A stretch of 58,259 nt of DNA. Origin: JBBQYA01 sp038209155. GTDB lineage: Bacteria; Bacteroidota; Bacteroidia; Sphingobacteriales; Sphingobacteriaceae. How positions within the stretch are numbered: position 1 is the stretch's first letter; each line of letters begins with the position of its first letter. This document shows, piece after piece, positions 1 through 8,259 of the stretch. The notes under the pieces were generated by a model. It searched no databases. It was not told where the DNA came from and saw only the letters and a program-made list of their open reading frames with translations. The stretch covers positions 1-58,259 of the forward strand of contig JBBQYA010000003.1 in assembly GCA_038209155.1 (NCBI GenBank), in the 5' to 3' direction. Made by a program: the position numbers and the translations under genes.

Positions 1-1
1 G

Positions 2-1660
2 ATTGAAAAATATCCGTATTGTCAATCTTTACATTTGTTGTTTATTAAATCATTGCACAATCAAGATAGCGTTCATTATTATTCCCAATTAAAACTATCT
101 GCAGCTTACGCTATCAATCGAAAGCAATTGTATAATTTGGTGAACGATCCAAGTAATTCAGATCCTATTACCCAAGAAATATTATCTGATAATTCCATAA
201 ATTCTGATTTGAAAGTGGAAGAAAACTCTCAATCAACTATTATTAATCCAGAAATAAATATTGAGGAGAATATTGAATCAGAAATTATTGAACCAGAAAT
301 GGAGATTGAGGAGAATATTGAATCAGTAATTATTGAACCAGAAACGGATGTTGAGGAGAATATTGAATCAGTAATTGTGGAACCAGAAACGGATGTTGAG
401 GAGAATATTGAATCAGTAATTATTGAACCAGAAACGGAGATTGAAGAGAAGATTGACTCAGTAATTATTGAACCAGAAACGGAGATTGAGGAAATCAATC
501 AATCAACAGAGAATGAATTAGAAATAGGAGCTGAAAACACACAAGAAACAGAAAATTTAGAATTAAATTCAGAAAATGATCATTCAGAATTAGAAGTTTT
601 GAAGGAAGAAGATTATTCGATTATTGATGAAAAAAATGCTGAAATAGAAAGTTTAAACACTGATAAGAACACAGATTTCTTTTTTGAAAATGAAGAGGAA
701 GTCGAGAAAGCAGAAACTGAGAATACCATTGAAATACTTTCTGAAACAGAAAATGAAAGTGATTTAAACAGGATTGAACAACCAGAAGAATCAGAAAATA
801 CTTTTTCAACTGAAAGCAATTCTATTTCGACCGTTGAATCTGAAACAGAAATGGAGGAAGAAACAAAAGCTGAAAATCCTCATTCAAAATTTTATAATTC
901 AATAAATGAATTTGAAGCTCAAAACAATGCATTTTTACTTTCTTCGGAATTAGAAAATGAATTAGAAAATGATAATTCAGATTTTATTCAAAATCAATTT
1001 CCAAAAAATGAAATTGAAAAAACAGAAACAGAAATTGAAGAGTCTTTACTTTTAAAACAAGAAACTCTTTCAGAAAATTCAAATTCTGAAGAAAGACAAT
1101 TTGAAAGTGAAGAAGAATATGTCGATTCTATAAACTATTCACAAGAAATAGAAAAAACTACAGACCCTATTTTCATTCCTGATTTTCAAGCAACTTTTAC
1201 TTTTTTGCAGTGGTTTCAACAAATAAAATCAAAGAACGAAACAATAGAAACCGATACAAATCAGCCTGAATTAAAAAAAAAAGAAGATTTGATGTTGGAT
1301 AAATTGTATAGAGAAAATCTATTTCATTTATCTGCAGCCGATGTTTTATTAGGTGATGAGAAACAAACTATCGTATTTAATTTTTCAAAGAAAGAAGATG
1401 TTGTATTAGAAAAATTCATTCGAGAGGAGCCACACATGAAGCAATCTGATGATCGGAAAGTAGGTTCAGAGAATAAAGCACAAAAAAGCTCAGAAGAACA
1501 AGAATTGCCCGTTACGGAAACCTTGGCTAATATTTATTTTCAGCAAAAGCTATATGATAAGGCAATAGCAACCTACGAAAAATTAAGTTTGAAATTTCCA
1601 GAAAAAAGCACTTACTTTGCCACTCTTTTAAAAAAAATAGCAGAAAAAATTAATAATTAA
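2..1660 (+). CDS. Acidic repeat-bearing TPR protein, 5' end missing
   Basis: The reading frame is open from base 2, so the gene begins upstream of the window. The apparent TTG start at 35 is internal, because the codons before it read through in frame. The N-terminal visible part (YPYCQSLHLLFIKSLHNQDS) looks like the conserved head of a Bacteroidetes TPR protein often found before secG. The middle is very Glu/Asn/Ser-rich and carries six 15-residue repeats (ENIESVIIEPETDVE type). The last 50 residues form one TPR-like helix pair (ETLANIYFQQKLYDKAIATY). No enzyme motif is visible. secG follows after six bases, so the two are probably co-transcribed. The acidic middle is likely disordered. Function is unknown; a scaffold or protein-binding role is only a guess. 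Confidence 0.75.
   Translation: MEKYPYCQSLHLLFIKSLHNQDSVHYYSQLKLSAAYAINRKQLYNLVNDPSNSDPITQEILSDNSINSDLKVEENSQSTIINPEINIEENIESEIIEPEMEIEENIESVIIEPETDVEENIESVIVEPETDVEENIESVIIEPETEIEEKIDSVIIEPETEIEEINQSTENELEIGAENTQETENLELNSENDHSELEVLKEEDYSIIDEKNAEIESLNTDKNTDFFFENEEEVEKAETENTIEILSETENESDLNRIEQPEESENTFSTESNSISTVESETEMEEETKAENPHSKFYNSINEFEAQNNAFLLSSELENELENDNSDFIQNQFPKNEIEKTETEIEESLLLKQETLSENSNSEERQFESEEEYVDSINYSQEIEKTTDPIFIPDFQATFTFLQWFQQIKSKNETIETDTNQPELKKKEDLMLDKLYRENLFHLSAADVLLGDEKQTIVFNFSKKEDVVLEKFIREEPHMKQSDDRKVGSENKAQKSSEEQELPVTETLANIYFQQKLYDKAIATYEKLSLKFPEKSTYFATLLKKIAEKINN
221..490 (+). repeat. Six tandem 45-bp coding repeats
   Basis: Six in-frame units of 45 bases start at 221, 266, 311, 356, 401 and 446. 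They encode variants of ENIESVIIEPETDVE. The central units are nearly identical at the base level and the first (ENSQSTIINPEINIE) and last are more diverged. This pattern suggests expansion by unequal exchange or slippage inside the acidic region of the TPR protein. Confidence 0.9.
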
Positions 1661-1666
1661 TTAAAA

Positions 1667-2020
1667 ATGTACATTTTCATAACCGTCCTTACCATAGTAG
1701 TTTGTATTCTTTTAGTGCTAATAGTATTGGTTCAGAATCCAAAAGGTGGAGGATTATCTTCTAATTTCGCAAGTTCTACTCAAGTAATGGGAGTAAAGAA
1801 AACAGGAGATTTTTTAGAACAAGCTACTTGGGGCTTAATTATCACTTTGTTTGCTCTTACTTTGTCGCTTAATTTTTTCACACCACGAGCAGGAGATGGG
1901 ACTCCAGAAAATTCCTTAATTCAAGAACAACTCGATAGAACAGAAGTTCCTAATCAAGCGACTCCAACTACTGCACCGGCAACTTCGCCTGCACCGGCAC
2001 CAGCAGATTCAACAAAATAG
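1667..2020 (+). CDS. secG: Preprotein translocase subunit SecG
   Basis: SecG is the small accessory subunit of the SecYEG inner-membrane channel. The 117-residue product has the two expected membrane helices (about residues 2-22 and 52-72). The cytoplasmic loop between them contains the family signature QNPKGGGLSS near residues 23-32. The last 40 residues form a Pro/Ala/Thr-rich tail (TPTTAPATSPAPAPADSTK), longer than in E. coli. It lies six bases after the TPR gene and ends just before a hairpin with a T-run, so it is probably the last gene of that operon. Confidence 0.95.
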   Translation: MYIFITVLTIVVCILLVLIVLVQNPKGGGLSSNFASSTQVMGVKKTGDFLEQATWGLIITLFALTLSLNFFTPRAGDGTPENSLIQEQLDRTEVPNQATPTTAPATSPAPAPADSTK

Positions 2021-2027
2021 AAACTTT

Positions 2028-2056
2028 AAACTTCCTCTAAAAGGGAGTTTTTTTTT
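2028..2056 (+). terminator. Intrinsic terminator after secG
   Basis: AAACTTCC (2028-2035) pairs with GGGAGTTT (2043-2050), including one T-G wobble, around a seven-base loop. It is followed by a run of T to 2056. It sits eight bases after the secG stop. Confidence 0.65.
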
Positions 2057-2078
2057 GGACTTTCGGCTGACAAGCAAC

Positions 2079-2131
2079 TGACAAAATTTAAGCATTAAAT
2101 TTTATTCCAATGAAATTTTGTCAAATTTCAT
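2079..2131. promoter_or_regulatory. Nested inverted repeats upstream of groES
   Basis: TGACAAAATTT (2079-2089) is the exact reverse complement of AAATTTTGTCA (2113-2123). The right arm overlaps a second perfect palindrome, ATGAAATTT-TGTC-AAATTTCAT (2110-2131). No CIRCE element (TTAGCACTC-N9-GAGTGCTAA) is present. The position about 85-135 bases before groS suggests an operator for heat-shock control, but this is inference. Confidence 0.4.
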
Positions 2132-2154
2132 TCCTATATCTCTTAAATATTCGA

Positions 2155-2184
2155 TTGGCACATTAACTGTTAACCTTAGATCAT
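2155..2184 (+). promoter_or_regulatory. Possible groESL promoter
   Basis: TTGGCA at 2155-2160 and TTAGATCATT near 2176-2185 have roughly Bacteroidetes spacing (TTG, 19 bases, TA). The -7 part matches the TAnnTTTG consensus poorly, so the call is weak. Confidence 0.25.
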
Positions 2185-2215
2185 TCAATAAATAATATTA
2201 AAAATCAAATAAAAC

Positions 2216-2509
2216 ATGGCTTTAAACATTAAACCAATTGGCGATAGAGTAGTAGTAGAAGCTGCTACCGCAGAAACAAAAACCGCTTCTGGTATTTACA
2301 TTCCAGATACAGCTCAAGAAAAACCAGTTCAAGGAACTATTGTAGCAGTTGGGACTGGAAAATATTCAGAAACTACTGGAAACCTAATTCCATCTGGAGT
2401 GAAAGTTGGAGATAAAGTTCTTTACGGTAAATATGGTGGTACAGAAATCACTTTTGAAGGAAAAGAATATTTGATCATGCGTGAAACAGATATTTACGCT
2501 GTTATCTAA
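2216..2509 (+). CDS. groS: Co-chaperonin GroES (Hsp10)
   Basis: GroES forms the heptameric lid on the GroEL barrel and is needed for ATP-driven folding in the cytoplasm. The product has 97 residues, the normal length. It contains the mobile loop that contacts GroEL (about 20-32, TKTASGIYIPD) and the typical end segment GKEYLIMRETDIYAVI. groL follows 48 bases downstream with no terminator between them. The start is preceded by an A-rich stretch and not by a Shine-Dalgarno motif. Confidence 0.97.
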   Translation: MALNIKPIGDRVVVEAATAETKTASGIYIPDTAQEKPVQGTIVAVGTGKYSETTGNLIPSGVKVGDKVLYGKYGGTEITFEGKEYLIMRETDIYAVI

Positions 2510-2557
2510 AAATAAATCTTATTAAAATTTAAAACAAACAATCGAACAATAAACAAA

Positions 2558-4204
2558 ATGGCAAAATCATTAAGTTATAATGTAGAAGCTAGAGACGCTC
2601 TGAAAAGAGGAGTTGATGCTTTAGCAAATGCAGTAAAAGTTACATTAGGTCCAAAAGGTAGAAATGTAATTATTGATAAAAAATTTGGTGCACCTTCTAT
2701 CACTAAAGATGGTGTAACGGTTGCAAAAGAAATTGAACTAAGAGATCCTATTGAAAATATGGGTGCTCAAATGGTAAAAGAGGTAGCTTCTAAAACTGCA
2801 GATATCGCAGGAGATGGAACTACAACTGCTACTGTTTTAGCTCAAGCTATTGTTACCGCTGGAATTAAAAATGTAGCTGCTGGTGCAAATCCAATGGATT
2901 TGAAAAGAGGAATTGATAAGGCAGTTGCTGCTGTTGTTGCTAATTTAAAATTGCAGTCAAGAACTATAGGCGATGATAATAATAAGATTAAGCAAGTAGC
3001 ATCTATTTCTGCTAATAATGATGAAGTGATCGGGTCTCTGATTGCAGAAGCAATGGGCAAAGTAGGAAAAGAAGGTGTAATCACAGTTGAAGAAGCAAAA
3101 GGTACTGAAACTGAAGTGAAAACGGTAGAAGGAATGCAATTCGACAGAGGATATTTATCGCCATATTTCGTTACCAATAGCGAAAAAATGGAAGTTGAAT
3201 TAGAAAATCCATACATTCTTATTTATGATAAGAAAATTTCTTCTATGAAAGAATTGCTTCCAATTTTGGAAAAGCAAGTTCAAACAGGAAAGCCACTTTT
3301 AATTATTGCAGAAGATTTAGACGGAGAAGCTTTAGCAACTTTAGTTGTTAATAAATTAAGAGGATCATTGAAAGTTGCAGCGGTGAAAGCCCCAGGTTTT
3401 GGCGATAGAAGAAAAGCAATGTTAGAAGACATCGCAATTCTTACTGGTGGTACCGTAATTTCTGAGGAAAGAGGTTATAAACTAGAGAATGCTGAATTAA
3501 GTTATTTAGGCCAAGCAGAAAAAATCACAATAGATAAAGACAATACTACTATTGTAAATGGTTCTGGAGTGAAAGAAGATATTGCAGCTAGAGTAAATCA
3601 AATAAAAGCTCAAGTAGAAGCAAGTACTTCTGATTACGATAAAGAAAAATTGCAAGAACGATTGGCTAAATTGGCTGGTGGAGTTGCGGTTTTATATATC
3701 GGAGCAGCTACAGAAGTAGAAATGAAAGAAAAGAAAGACCGTGTGGATGATGCATTACATGCAACTCGTGCAGCAGTTGAAGAAGGAATCGTAGCAGGTG
3801 GTGGAGTAGCATATATTCGTGCAATTGAATCTATTTTAAATCTTAAAGGAGCAAATGAAGACGAAACAACTGGAGTTCAGATTGTAAAACGTGCTTTAGA
3901 AGAGCCTTTACGTCAAATAGTGGCTAATGCTGGAGATGAAGGAAGCATTGTAGTGCAAAAAGTGAAAGAAGGAAAAGACGATTTTGGTTATAATGCACGT
4001 ACAGAGGTTTACGAAAACCTTATTGGTGCAGGAGTAATTGATCCAACTAAAGTGGCACGTGTAGCATTAGAAAATGCAGCATCTATTGCAGCTATGTTGT
4101 TGACAACAGAATGTGTAATTGCAGATGAGCCAGAAGAAGATAAAGGCCATAGCCATGGTGGTGGAATGCCAGGTGGAATGGGCGGTATGGGTGGAATGAT
4201 GTAA
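2558..4204 (+). CDS. groL: Chaperonin GroEL (Hsp60)
   Basis: GroEL is the tetradecameric ATPase chamber that encloses unfolded proteins together with GroES. The 548-residue product is full length. The ATP-binding motif GDGTTT is at residues 85-90, the apical domain has VEGMQFDRGYLSPYF near 189-203, and the tail is the usual Gly/Met repeat (PGGMGGMGGMM). A strong hairpin terminator follows the stop, so groSL forms a bicistronic unit. Confidence 0.98.
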   Translation: MAKSLSYNVEARDALKRGVDALANAVKVTLGPKGRNVIIDKKFGAPSITKDGVTVAKEIELRDPIENMGAQMVKEVASKTADIAGDGTTTATVLAQAIVTAGIKNVAAGANPMDLKRGIDKAVAAVVANLKLQSRTIGDDNNKIKQVASISANNDEVIGSLIAEAMGKVGKEGVITVEEAKGTETEVKTVEGMQFDRGYLSPYFVTNSEKMEVELENPYILIYDKKISSMKELLPILEKQVQTGKPLLIIAEDLDGEALATLVVNKLRGSLKVAAVKAPGFGDRRKAMLEDIAILTGGTVISEERGYKLENAELSYLGQAEKITIDKDNTTIVNGSGVKEDIAARVNQIKAQVEASTSDYDKEKLQERLAKLAGGVAVLYIGAATEVEMKEKKDRVDDALHATRAAVEEGIVAGGGVAYIRAIESILNLKGANEDETTGVQIVKRALEEPLRQIVANAGDEGSIVVQKVKEGKDDFGYNARTEVYENLIGAGVIDPTKVARVALENAASIAAMLLTTECVIADEPEEDKGHSHGGGMPGGMGGMGGMM

Positions 4205-4224
4205 ATCATTTCCATACATCAATT

Positions 4225-4260
4225 AAAAAAGCCATCAGATTTGCTTCTGATGGCTTTTTT
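4225..4260 (+). terminator. Intrinsic terminator after groL
   Basis: GCCATCAGA (4231-4239) and TCTGATGGC (4246-4254) form a perfect nine-base-pair stem with a six-base loop, flanked by six A before and six T after. It could also end the converging minus-strand gene less efficiently in the other direction. Confidence 0.92.
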
Positions 4261-4315
4261 GGTTTAGTCAAAAAAATCAATTTACACTAATAACAAAGCT
4301 GGTTTTGTAGAAAGG

Positions 4316-4855
4316 TTACTTTATAGTTACAATAGAAACATTAGTAGCAATCTTTTGAACTATTAAATCTAATCTTTCAGATACTTCATTTGAAAATTTT
4401 TCTGATAGATTATAAAATGAGTTTGTTAAATCCAATGATGATTTTTTTGATTGTAAAATTAAACTAGTTAGCTCCTGATCTATTTCTGTTTTAATATAAT
4501 TATATAAATTTTCGATATCGTTTGATACCTCTGGCTTAAACCATATTATAGCTTTTGCCTTTAAAATTTTGATCTCAATAAAATGTTTCCAAACATTTAG
4601 CTCATAATTAGATACGGCTTCCTCAAACTTTGAAAAATCAGATTTATAGGAGCATCCATCATAGGCAACTTGCTTGTAGGTAAATCTCCATTCCCAAACG
4701 GTTTTTGTAAAATCCTCTAAAATTTTTAATTGATTATTTCTTAATTCTGTTGCTCGATCAACTCTTTTTGAGAAGATTACTTCATAAGTTTTTAATAAAG
4801 ATGGGATTAAAAAGCCTGCAATTAATCCACTAAAAATAAGAGATGGTAATTCCAT
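4316..4855 (-). CDS. Membrane-anchored protein of unknown function
   Basis: The 179-residue product is not recognised. An N-terminal hydrophobic segment (LIFSGLIAGFLIPSLL, residues 5-20) looks like a single membrane anchor. The rest is charged and predicted mostly helical, with Trp-rich stretches (KTVWEWRFTYKQ, ELNVWKHFIE, KAIIWFKPEVS). It faces groL tail to tail and is separated by 200 bases from its upstream neighbour, so it may be a single-gene unit. The general shape (one anchor, then a coiled helical region) recalls small hypothetical proteins in accessory DNA, but nothing specific links it to a system. Confidence 0.6.
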   Translation of the reverse strand: MELPSLIFSGLIAGFLIPSLLKTYEVIFSKRVDRATELRNNQLKILEDFTKTVWEWRFTYKQVAYDGCSYKSDFSKFEEAVSNYELNVWKHFIEIKILKAKAIIWFKPEVSNDIENLYNYIKTEIDQELTSLILQSKKSSLDLTNSFYNLSEKFSNEVSERLDLIVQKIATNVSIVTIK

Positions 4856-5055
4856 AGAAATAACAAAATTTAAAAAATCAAAATTTTTGCGCTCTTAGTG
4901 AGTCCATAAACTACTTTGTATTAAATATTTAACCATGAATTCCACTGATTCATACAAATAAATTAACAAAAAAACTCTTTTTGCTCTTTTCGAAAAACTC
5001 GCTTAATTAGCATTAAAATCAACTTTCTAAGCGTTTCAATTAATTCGATTAAAAT

Positions 5056-6207
5056 TTAAAACTCCTTTATCACTTCATCCAAATAAATTAAAATATCATT
5101 TGGTACTCCTTCTGTTCGAGATTCACTTCTTTTATTTCCCAAGCGAACCACAATCATATTTTCTGAGGGAATAATGAATAAATACTGACCGCCTAAACCT
5201 CTTGCATATTTTATTTGAACCCCATTTCTATTTATCAACCACCATTGGTAGCCATAGTAATCGGTTACTTTCCCTTCTTCATCTGGCAAAAGCGTTGGAG
5301 TAAATGAAGCAGCTAAATAGGCAGAATCTATTAATTGATCTCCATTAAAATTTCCATTTTGCAAAATCAACTTTCCTATTTTTGCTAGATCTCTGGCATT
5401 AGTGTAAAAGCAACAATACGCTTTTTCTATTCCATTTTCATGATCCAAACTCCACTGTGCAGATTTTTGAACACCCAGTTTTGACCATATTTTTTCAGAA
5501 GCATATTCGCTGAGGGTTTTTCCGGTTGCAGCAATCAGAATTAAACCTAAAATTTGAGTGTCGCCGCTTTTATATCTACTGATAGTTCCAGGGAGTTCAA
5601 TGACGTTTAATTTTTTAATCATACTTACCAAATCGTTTCCGTAATAAGCCTCAGTGGTATAATTAAAAGGTGTGCTGTAACTTTCCATGAAATCTAAACC
5701 AGATGCCATTTGCAAAATATTTTTTATTGTAGTACCTGCTTTTTTGCCTTCTTTAAATTCTGGAATAAAATCACCAACTAATTGATCAATAGATTTAATT
5801 TTTCCTTCTTCTATCGCAATTCCAATTAATAAACTCACCACACTTTTGGTTATAGAAAATGGATTAGATAAAGTAGTGTCTTTATAATTATCCCAATATT
5901 CTTCATGCTGTATTGAATCATTTTTGATTACTAGAAATGCAACCGATTCATTTCTTTCTAAAGTTTTTCTTAATGAATCAGAAAGAGAATTTTTGTTATA
6001 ATCATTTGATTTAGACCATTCTTGCTTAATATTTCCAGCTTTTACTTCTCGAATATTGAATAAATTTATATCATCTATTCCAACTTGCTGATAAATTAAA
6101 GCTTTATAAATATAAGTAGAGCCACTGGTAAAAATAAAAATATTAGCAATTAATAATACCAATAGAAAGCCCAGTAGAAATTTAACTCCAAAAGATAAAT
6201 TTGTCAT
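5056..6207 (-). CDS. Serine hydrolase of the beta-lactamase class C / NylB-like family
   Basis: The 383-residue product has an N-terminal membrane segment (about 7-30), so the enzyme is probably anchored and faces the periplasm. The SxxK nucleophile motif is S118-I-T-K121 (NPFSITKSVVSLLIG). The second catalytic motif is Y212 in RYKSGDTQILG, as in 6-aminohexanoate-dimer hydrolases, where YSSGD replaces the classical YxN. Near the end, RGLGGQYLFIIP fills the KTG/HGG position. The family includes carboxylesterases, D-Ala peptidases and amide hydrolases, so the substrate cannot be told. It follows lipB after six bases and is probably co-transcribed with it. Nothing indicates antibiotic resistance. 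Confidence 0.85.
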   Translation of the reverse strand: MTNLSFGVKFLLGFLLVLLIANIFIFTSGSTYIYKALIYQQVGIDDINLFNIREVKAGNIKQEWSKSNDYNKNSLSDSLRKTLERNESVAFLVIKNDSIQHEEYWDNYKDTTLSNPFSITKSVVSLLIGIAIEEGKIKSIDQLVGDFIPEFKEGKKAGTTIKNILQMASGLDFMESYSTPFNYTTEAYYGNDLVSMIKKLNVIELPGTISRYKSGDTQILGLILIAATGKTLSEYASEKIWSKLGVQKSAQWSLDHENGIEKAYCCFYTNARDLAKIGKLILQNGNFNGDQLIDSAYLAASFTPTLLPDEEGKVTDYYGYQWWLINRNGVQIKYARGLGGQYLFIIPSENMIVVRLGNKRSESRTEGVPNDILIYLDEVIKEF

Positions 6208-6213
6208 AATTAA

Positions 6214-6909
6214 TTATAAATAAGTAAATTCAAGTAACTGAGATAAATGTTTTTTCAAAATTGGTTTTAGTTCTTCCATATCCACTTTTCTGCCTAATTC
6301 TTTTTCTAAACTCGTAACTGCTTTATCATCTATTCCGCATGGAATTATATGACTAAAATAAGACAAATCTGTGTTTACATTAAAAGCAAAACCATGCATG
6401 GTAACCCATCTACTACATCTAATTCCCATCGCACAAATTTTTCTAGCTTTTTCTAAGTTTTCAAAATCTATCCAAACTCCAGTAAGTCCTTCAATTCTGC
6501 CAGCAGAAATCTGGTAATCTTTGAGGGTAAGGATGATAGCTTCTTCTAATAAACGCAAATATTTATGAATATCTGTAAAAAAATGATCCAAATCTAATAT
6601 TGGATACCCGACCAATTGGCCTGATCCGTGGTAAGTAATATCTCCACCACGATTTATTTTATAAAATTCAGCATCATGGTTTTTTAAACCTGATTCATCT
6701 AATAACAAATTTTCTAATTTTCCGCTTTTTCCAAGAGTATATACATGTGTGTGTTCACAAAAGATAAGGTAGTTTTTAGTTTCAATAGGGTTTTCTAAAT
6801 TTCTATTGGCTGTTTTTACAGAAACAGTATGATCAAAAATTTCTTCCTGCTTTTTCCAAGCCCTTTGATATTCACAAATACCCCAATCCTGAAATTCTAC
6901 TTTTGTCAT
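6214..6909 (-). CDS. lipB: Octanoyl-[ACP]:protein octanoyltransferase LipB
   Basis: LipB moves octanoate from acyl carrier protein to the lipoyl domains of 2-oxoacid dehydrogenases and the glycine cleavage H protein; LipA then inserts sulfur. The 231-residue product carries RGGD (87-90) and YHGSGQLVGYPI (93-104), which are diagnostic. The catalytic Cys is C191 in IIPCGIDDKAVTSL and the partner Lys is likely K157 in KICAMGIR. It is the first gene of a two-gene unit with the serine hydrolase. A lipoate-dependent partner enzyme subunit, lpdA, lies about 3 kb away. Confidence 0.95.
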   Translation of the reverse strand: MTKVEFQDWGICEYQRAWKKQEEIFDHTVSVKTANRNLENPIETKNYLIFCEHTHVYTLGKSGKLENLLLDESGLKNHDAEFYKINRGGDITYHGSGQLVGYPILDLDHFFTDIHKYLRLLEEAIILTLKDYQISAGRIEGLTGVWIDFENLEKARKICAMGIRCSRWVTMHGFAFNVNTDLSYFSHIIPCGIDDKAVTSLEKELGRKVDMEELKPILKKHLSQLLEFTYL

Positions 6910-7123
6910 GTATTCAAAACTATGGTTTTTATTATTTTGTTTAATATTAAAATATGAAGAAAATCAATTAATGTAAAGCTGCTTCTTAATCTCAGAGATA
7001 GTTTATTGATATATTGAATTCTAGCCAAGCATTTTTTCCAAGAAAATCGCAAAACCTCAAAATTTAAAACAACACCAAAACAAAACTCGCTTTCAAATTC
7101 ACAAATCCTTTACAATAAATATC

Positions 7124-7155
7124 AAAAAAAAACCCTTGATTTCTCAAAGGTTTTT
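7124..7155 (-). terminator. Intrinsic terminator after the sigma factor gene
   Basis: AAAACCCTTGA (7129-7139) and TCAAAGGTTTT (7144-7154) pair with one mismatch around a four-base loop. Read on the minus strand, the stem is followed by a long T-run (complement of the A-tract at 7124-7132). It lies about 20 bases after the stop of the gene ending at 7177. Confidence 0.75.
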
Positions 7156-7176
7156 CTTATTCATCATAAGGTTAAA

Positions 7177-7719
7177 TTATTCTTCCAACATTTCAAATGC
7201 TGGTTTTTTTGTTCCCTTATCGTAAACTCTCAATTTGCTTTTCATGTTTTTTCTAGCCACGTGAATTCTAGTTTTAACAGTCCCAATTGGAATTTCTAGG
7301 TGATCTGCAATCTCGTGGTATTTATATCCTTCAAAATACATATTGAAAGGTATTTTGTACTCATCTGCTAATGCATTTAAGGCTTCTTTTATATCTGCCA
7401 TTACAAATTTAGCTTCGCCTTGATTTACAGTACTGCTGAATAATAAATGATTGGAAGGAATTTCATCTGACTTAGTTACAAAACTGTTTATTTTAACAAT
7501 TCTTCTGTAATTATTGATGAAAGTGTTTTTCATGATGGTGTAAAGCCATCCTTTTAAATTCGTTCCTTCCTTAAATTTGTTGTAATAAGTTATTGCCTTC
7601 AACATGGTGTCTTGTACCAAGTCCTCGGCATCTGCCAAGTCATGTGTAAAGTGCAAAGCATACGTTTTTAGTGAAGTCGCCTGGCGAATTACTAATGTGT
7701 TGAATTCAATCTTTGTCAT
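7177..7719 (-). CDS. ECF-type RNA polymerase sigma factor
   Basis: The 180-residue protein has the two-domain layout of ECF sigma factors. Region 2 includes DLADAEDLVQDTMLKAI (about 26-42), which melts and binds the -10 element, and KGWLYTIMKNTFINNYRR. Region 4 includes the helix-turn-helix YHEIADHLEIPIGTVKTRIHVARKNMK (about 133-159). No anti-sigma factor gene is adjacent. A good consensus promoter lies about 35 bases upstream and a terminator follows, so it is monocistronic. Single-gene sigma factors of this type are widespread in Bacteroidetes; the regulon is unknown. Confidence 0.93.
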   Translation of the reverse strand: MTKIEFNTLVIRQATSLKTYALHFTHDLADAEDLVQDTMLKAITYYNKFKEGTNLKGWLYTIMKNTFINNYRRIVKINSFVTKSDEIPSNHLLFSSTVNQGEAKFVMADIKEALNALADEYKIPFNMYFEGYKYHEIADHLEIPIGTVKTRIHVARKNMKSKLRVYDKGTKKPAFEMLEE

Positions 7720-7749
7720 GTTGTTTAACTTTTTAAATTATTTCTTCCA

Positions 7750-7782
7750 CAAAGATAACAAAGTTCAATCCACAAAAACAAA
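7750..7782 (-). promoter_or_regulatory. Promoter of the sigma factor gene
   Basis: On the minus strand TATCTTTG (complement of 7750-7757) matches the Bacteroidetes -7 consensus TAnnTTTG exactly. TTTG (complement of 7779-7782) lies 21 bases upstream as the -33 element. The start codon is at 7719. Confidence 0.7.
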
Positions 7783-7821
7783 TTTTGTTTAACTATTTTA
7801 TCAAAAGGTTAAACATGATGT

Positions 7822-8259
7822 TTAAACATCGAATTTTTTTCTAAAAATAGGCTTTCTATACAAAAATTGAAGGTAAAGGATTGGATACATAAGTAAGTCT
7901 GTAAGAATAAGACCAGTAGAGAAGGTTATATCGTCTACTATTTTACTGCCATCTTGACTAAAATCAACACGGTGTACATGTTTCCACCTTTTGAGAAAAA
8001 ACGGGAGTTTGATTCCCTGATCTACAAAAAAAATTCCTTTTTCATCTTTTCCATTGTCTATAATAAGGCTATTCCATTTTTGCTTAAAAAAAATGAAATC
8101 CAAAACCAAATGAACCTCGTCATTTTTGATGCAACCATCAAACCGTGTTAATTCTACTTTAATGCCTGGAGGTGCTAATGCCATAAATAACTCCTTATTG
8201 AATTGATTGATAACAATTTCAGGTTTCTGTTTTACAAGAGTAGCAATGTAGATTTTCAT
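7822..8259 (-). CDS. Conserved protein resembling the SRPBCC (START-like) ligand-binding fold
   Basis: The 145-residue product alternates beta strands and ends in a long helix, as in small SRPBCC proteins. Segments such as PPGIKVELTRFDGC and DDITFSTGLILTDLLMYPILYLQFLYRKP recall an uncharacterised Bacteroidetes family of this kind. No catalytic motif is visible. Its start codon abuts the murB stop (8259/8260), so it is translated from the lpdA-crtZ-murB transcript as the last gene. The fold assignment is from pattern memory and only moderately sure. Confidence 0.6.
   Translation of the reverse strand: MKIYIATLVKQKPEIVINQFNKELFMALAPPGIKVELTRFDGCIKNDEVHLVLDFIFFKQKWNSLIIDNGKDEKGIFFVDQGIKLPFFLKRWKHVHRVDFSQDGSKIVDDITFSTGLILTDLLMYPILYLQFLYRKPIFRKKFDV

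Noticed and set aside
221..490. Possible CRISPR array because of regular repeats
   Set aside because: Units are directly adjacent 45-base coding repeats without unique spacers, in frame with a long gene, and no cas gene is present.
229..498. Open frame on the minus strand opposite the 45-bp repeats (Ser/Ile-rich repeats)
   Set aside because: It is the antisense reading of the repeat array in the plus-strand TPR gene; the repetitive composition simply keeps it free of stops.
2842..3216. 124-codon open frame antisense to groL
   Set aside because: groL is complete and highly conserved; the antisense frame has no independent support.
5056..6207. Class C beta-lactamase resistance gene
   Set aside because: The SxxK motif is shared by a broad esterase/amidase/peptidase family. 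The YKSGD and RGLGGQ motifs match the NylB-like branch and differ from AmpC (YxN, KTG).
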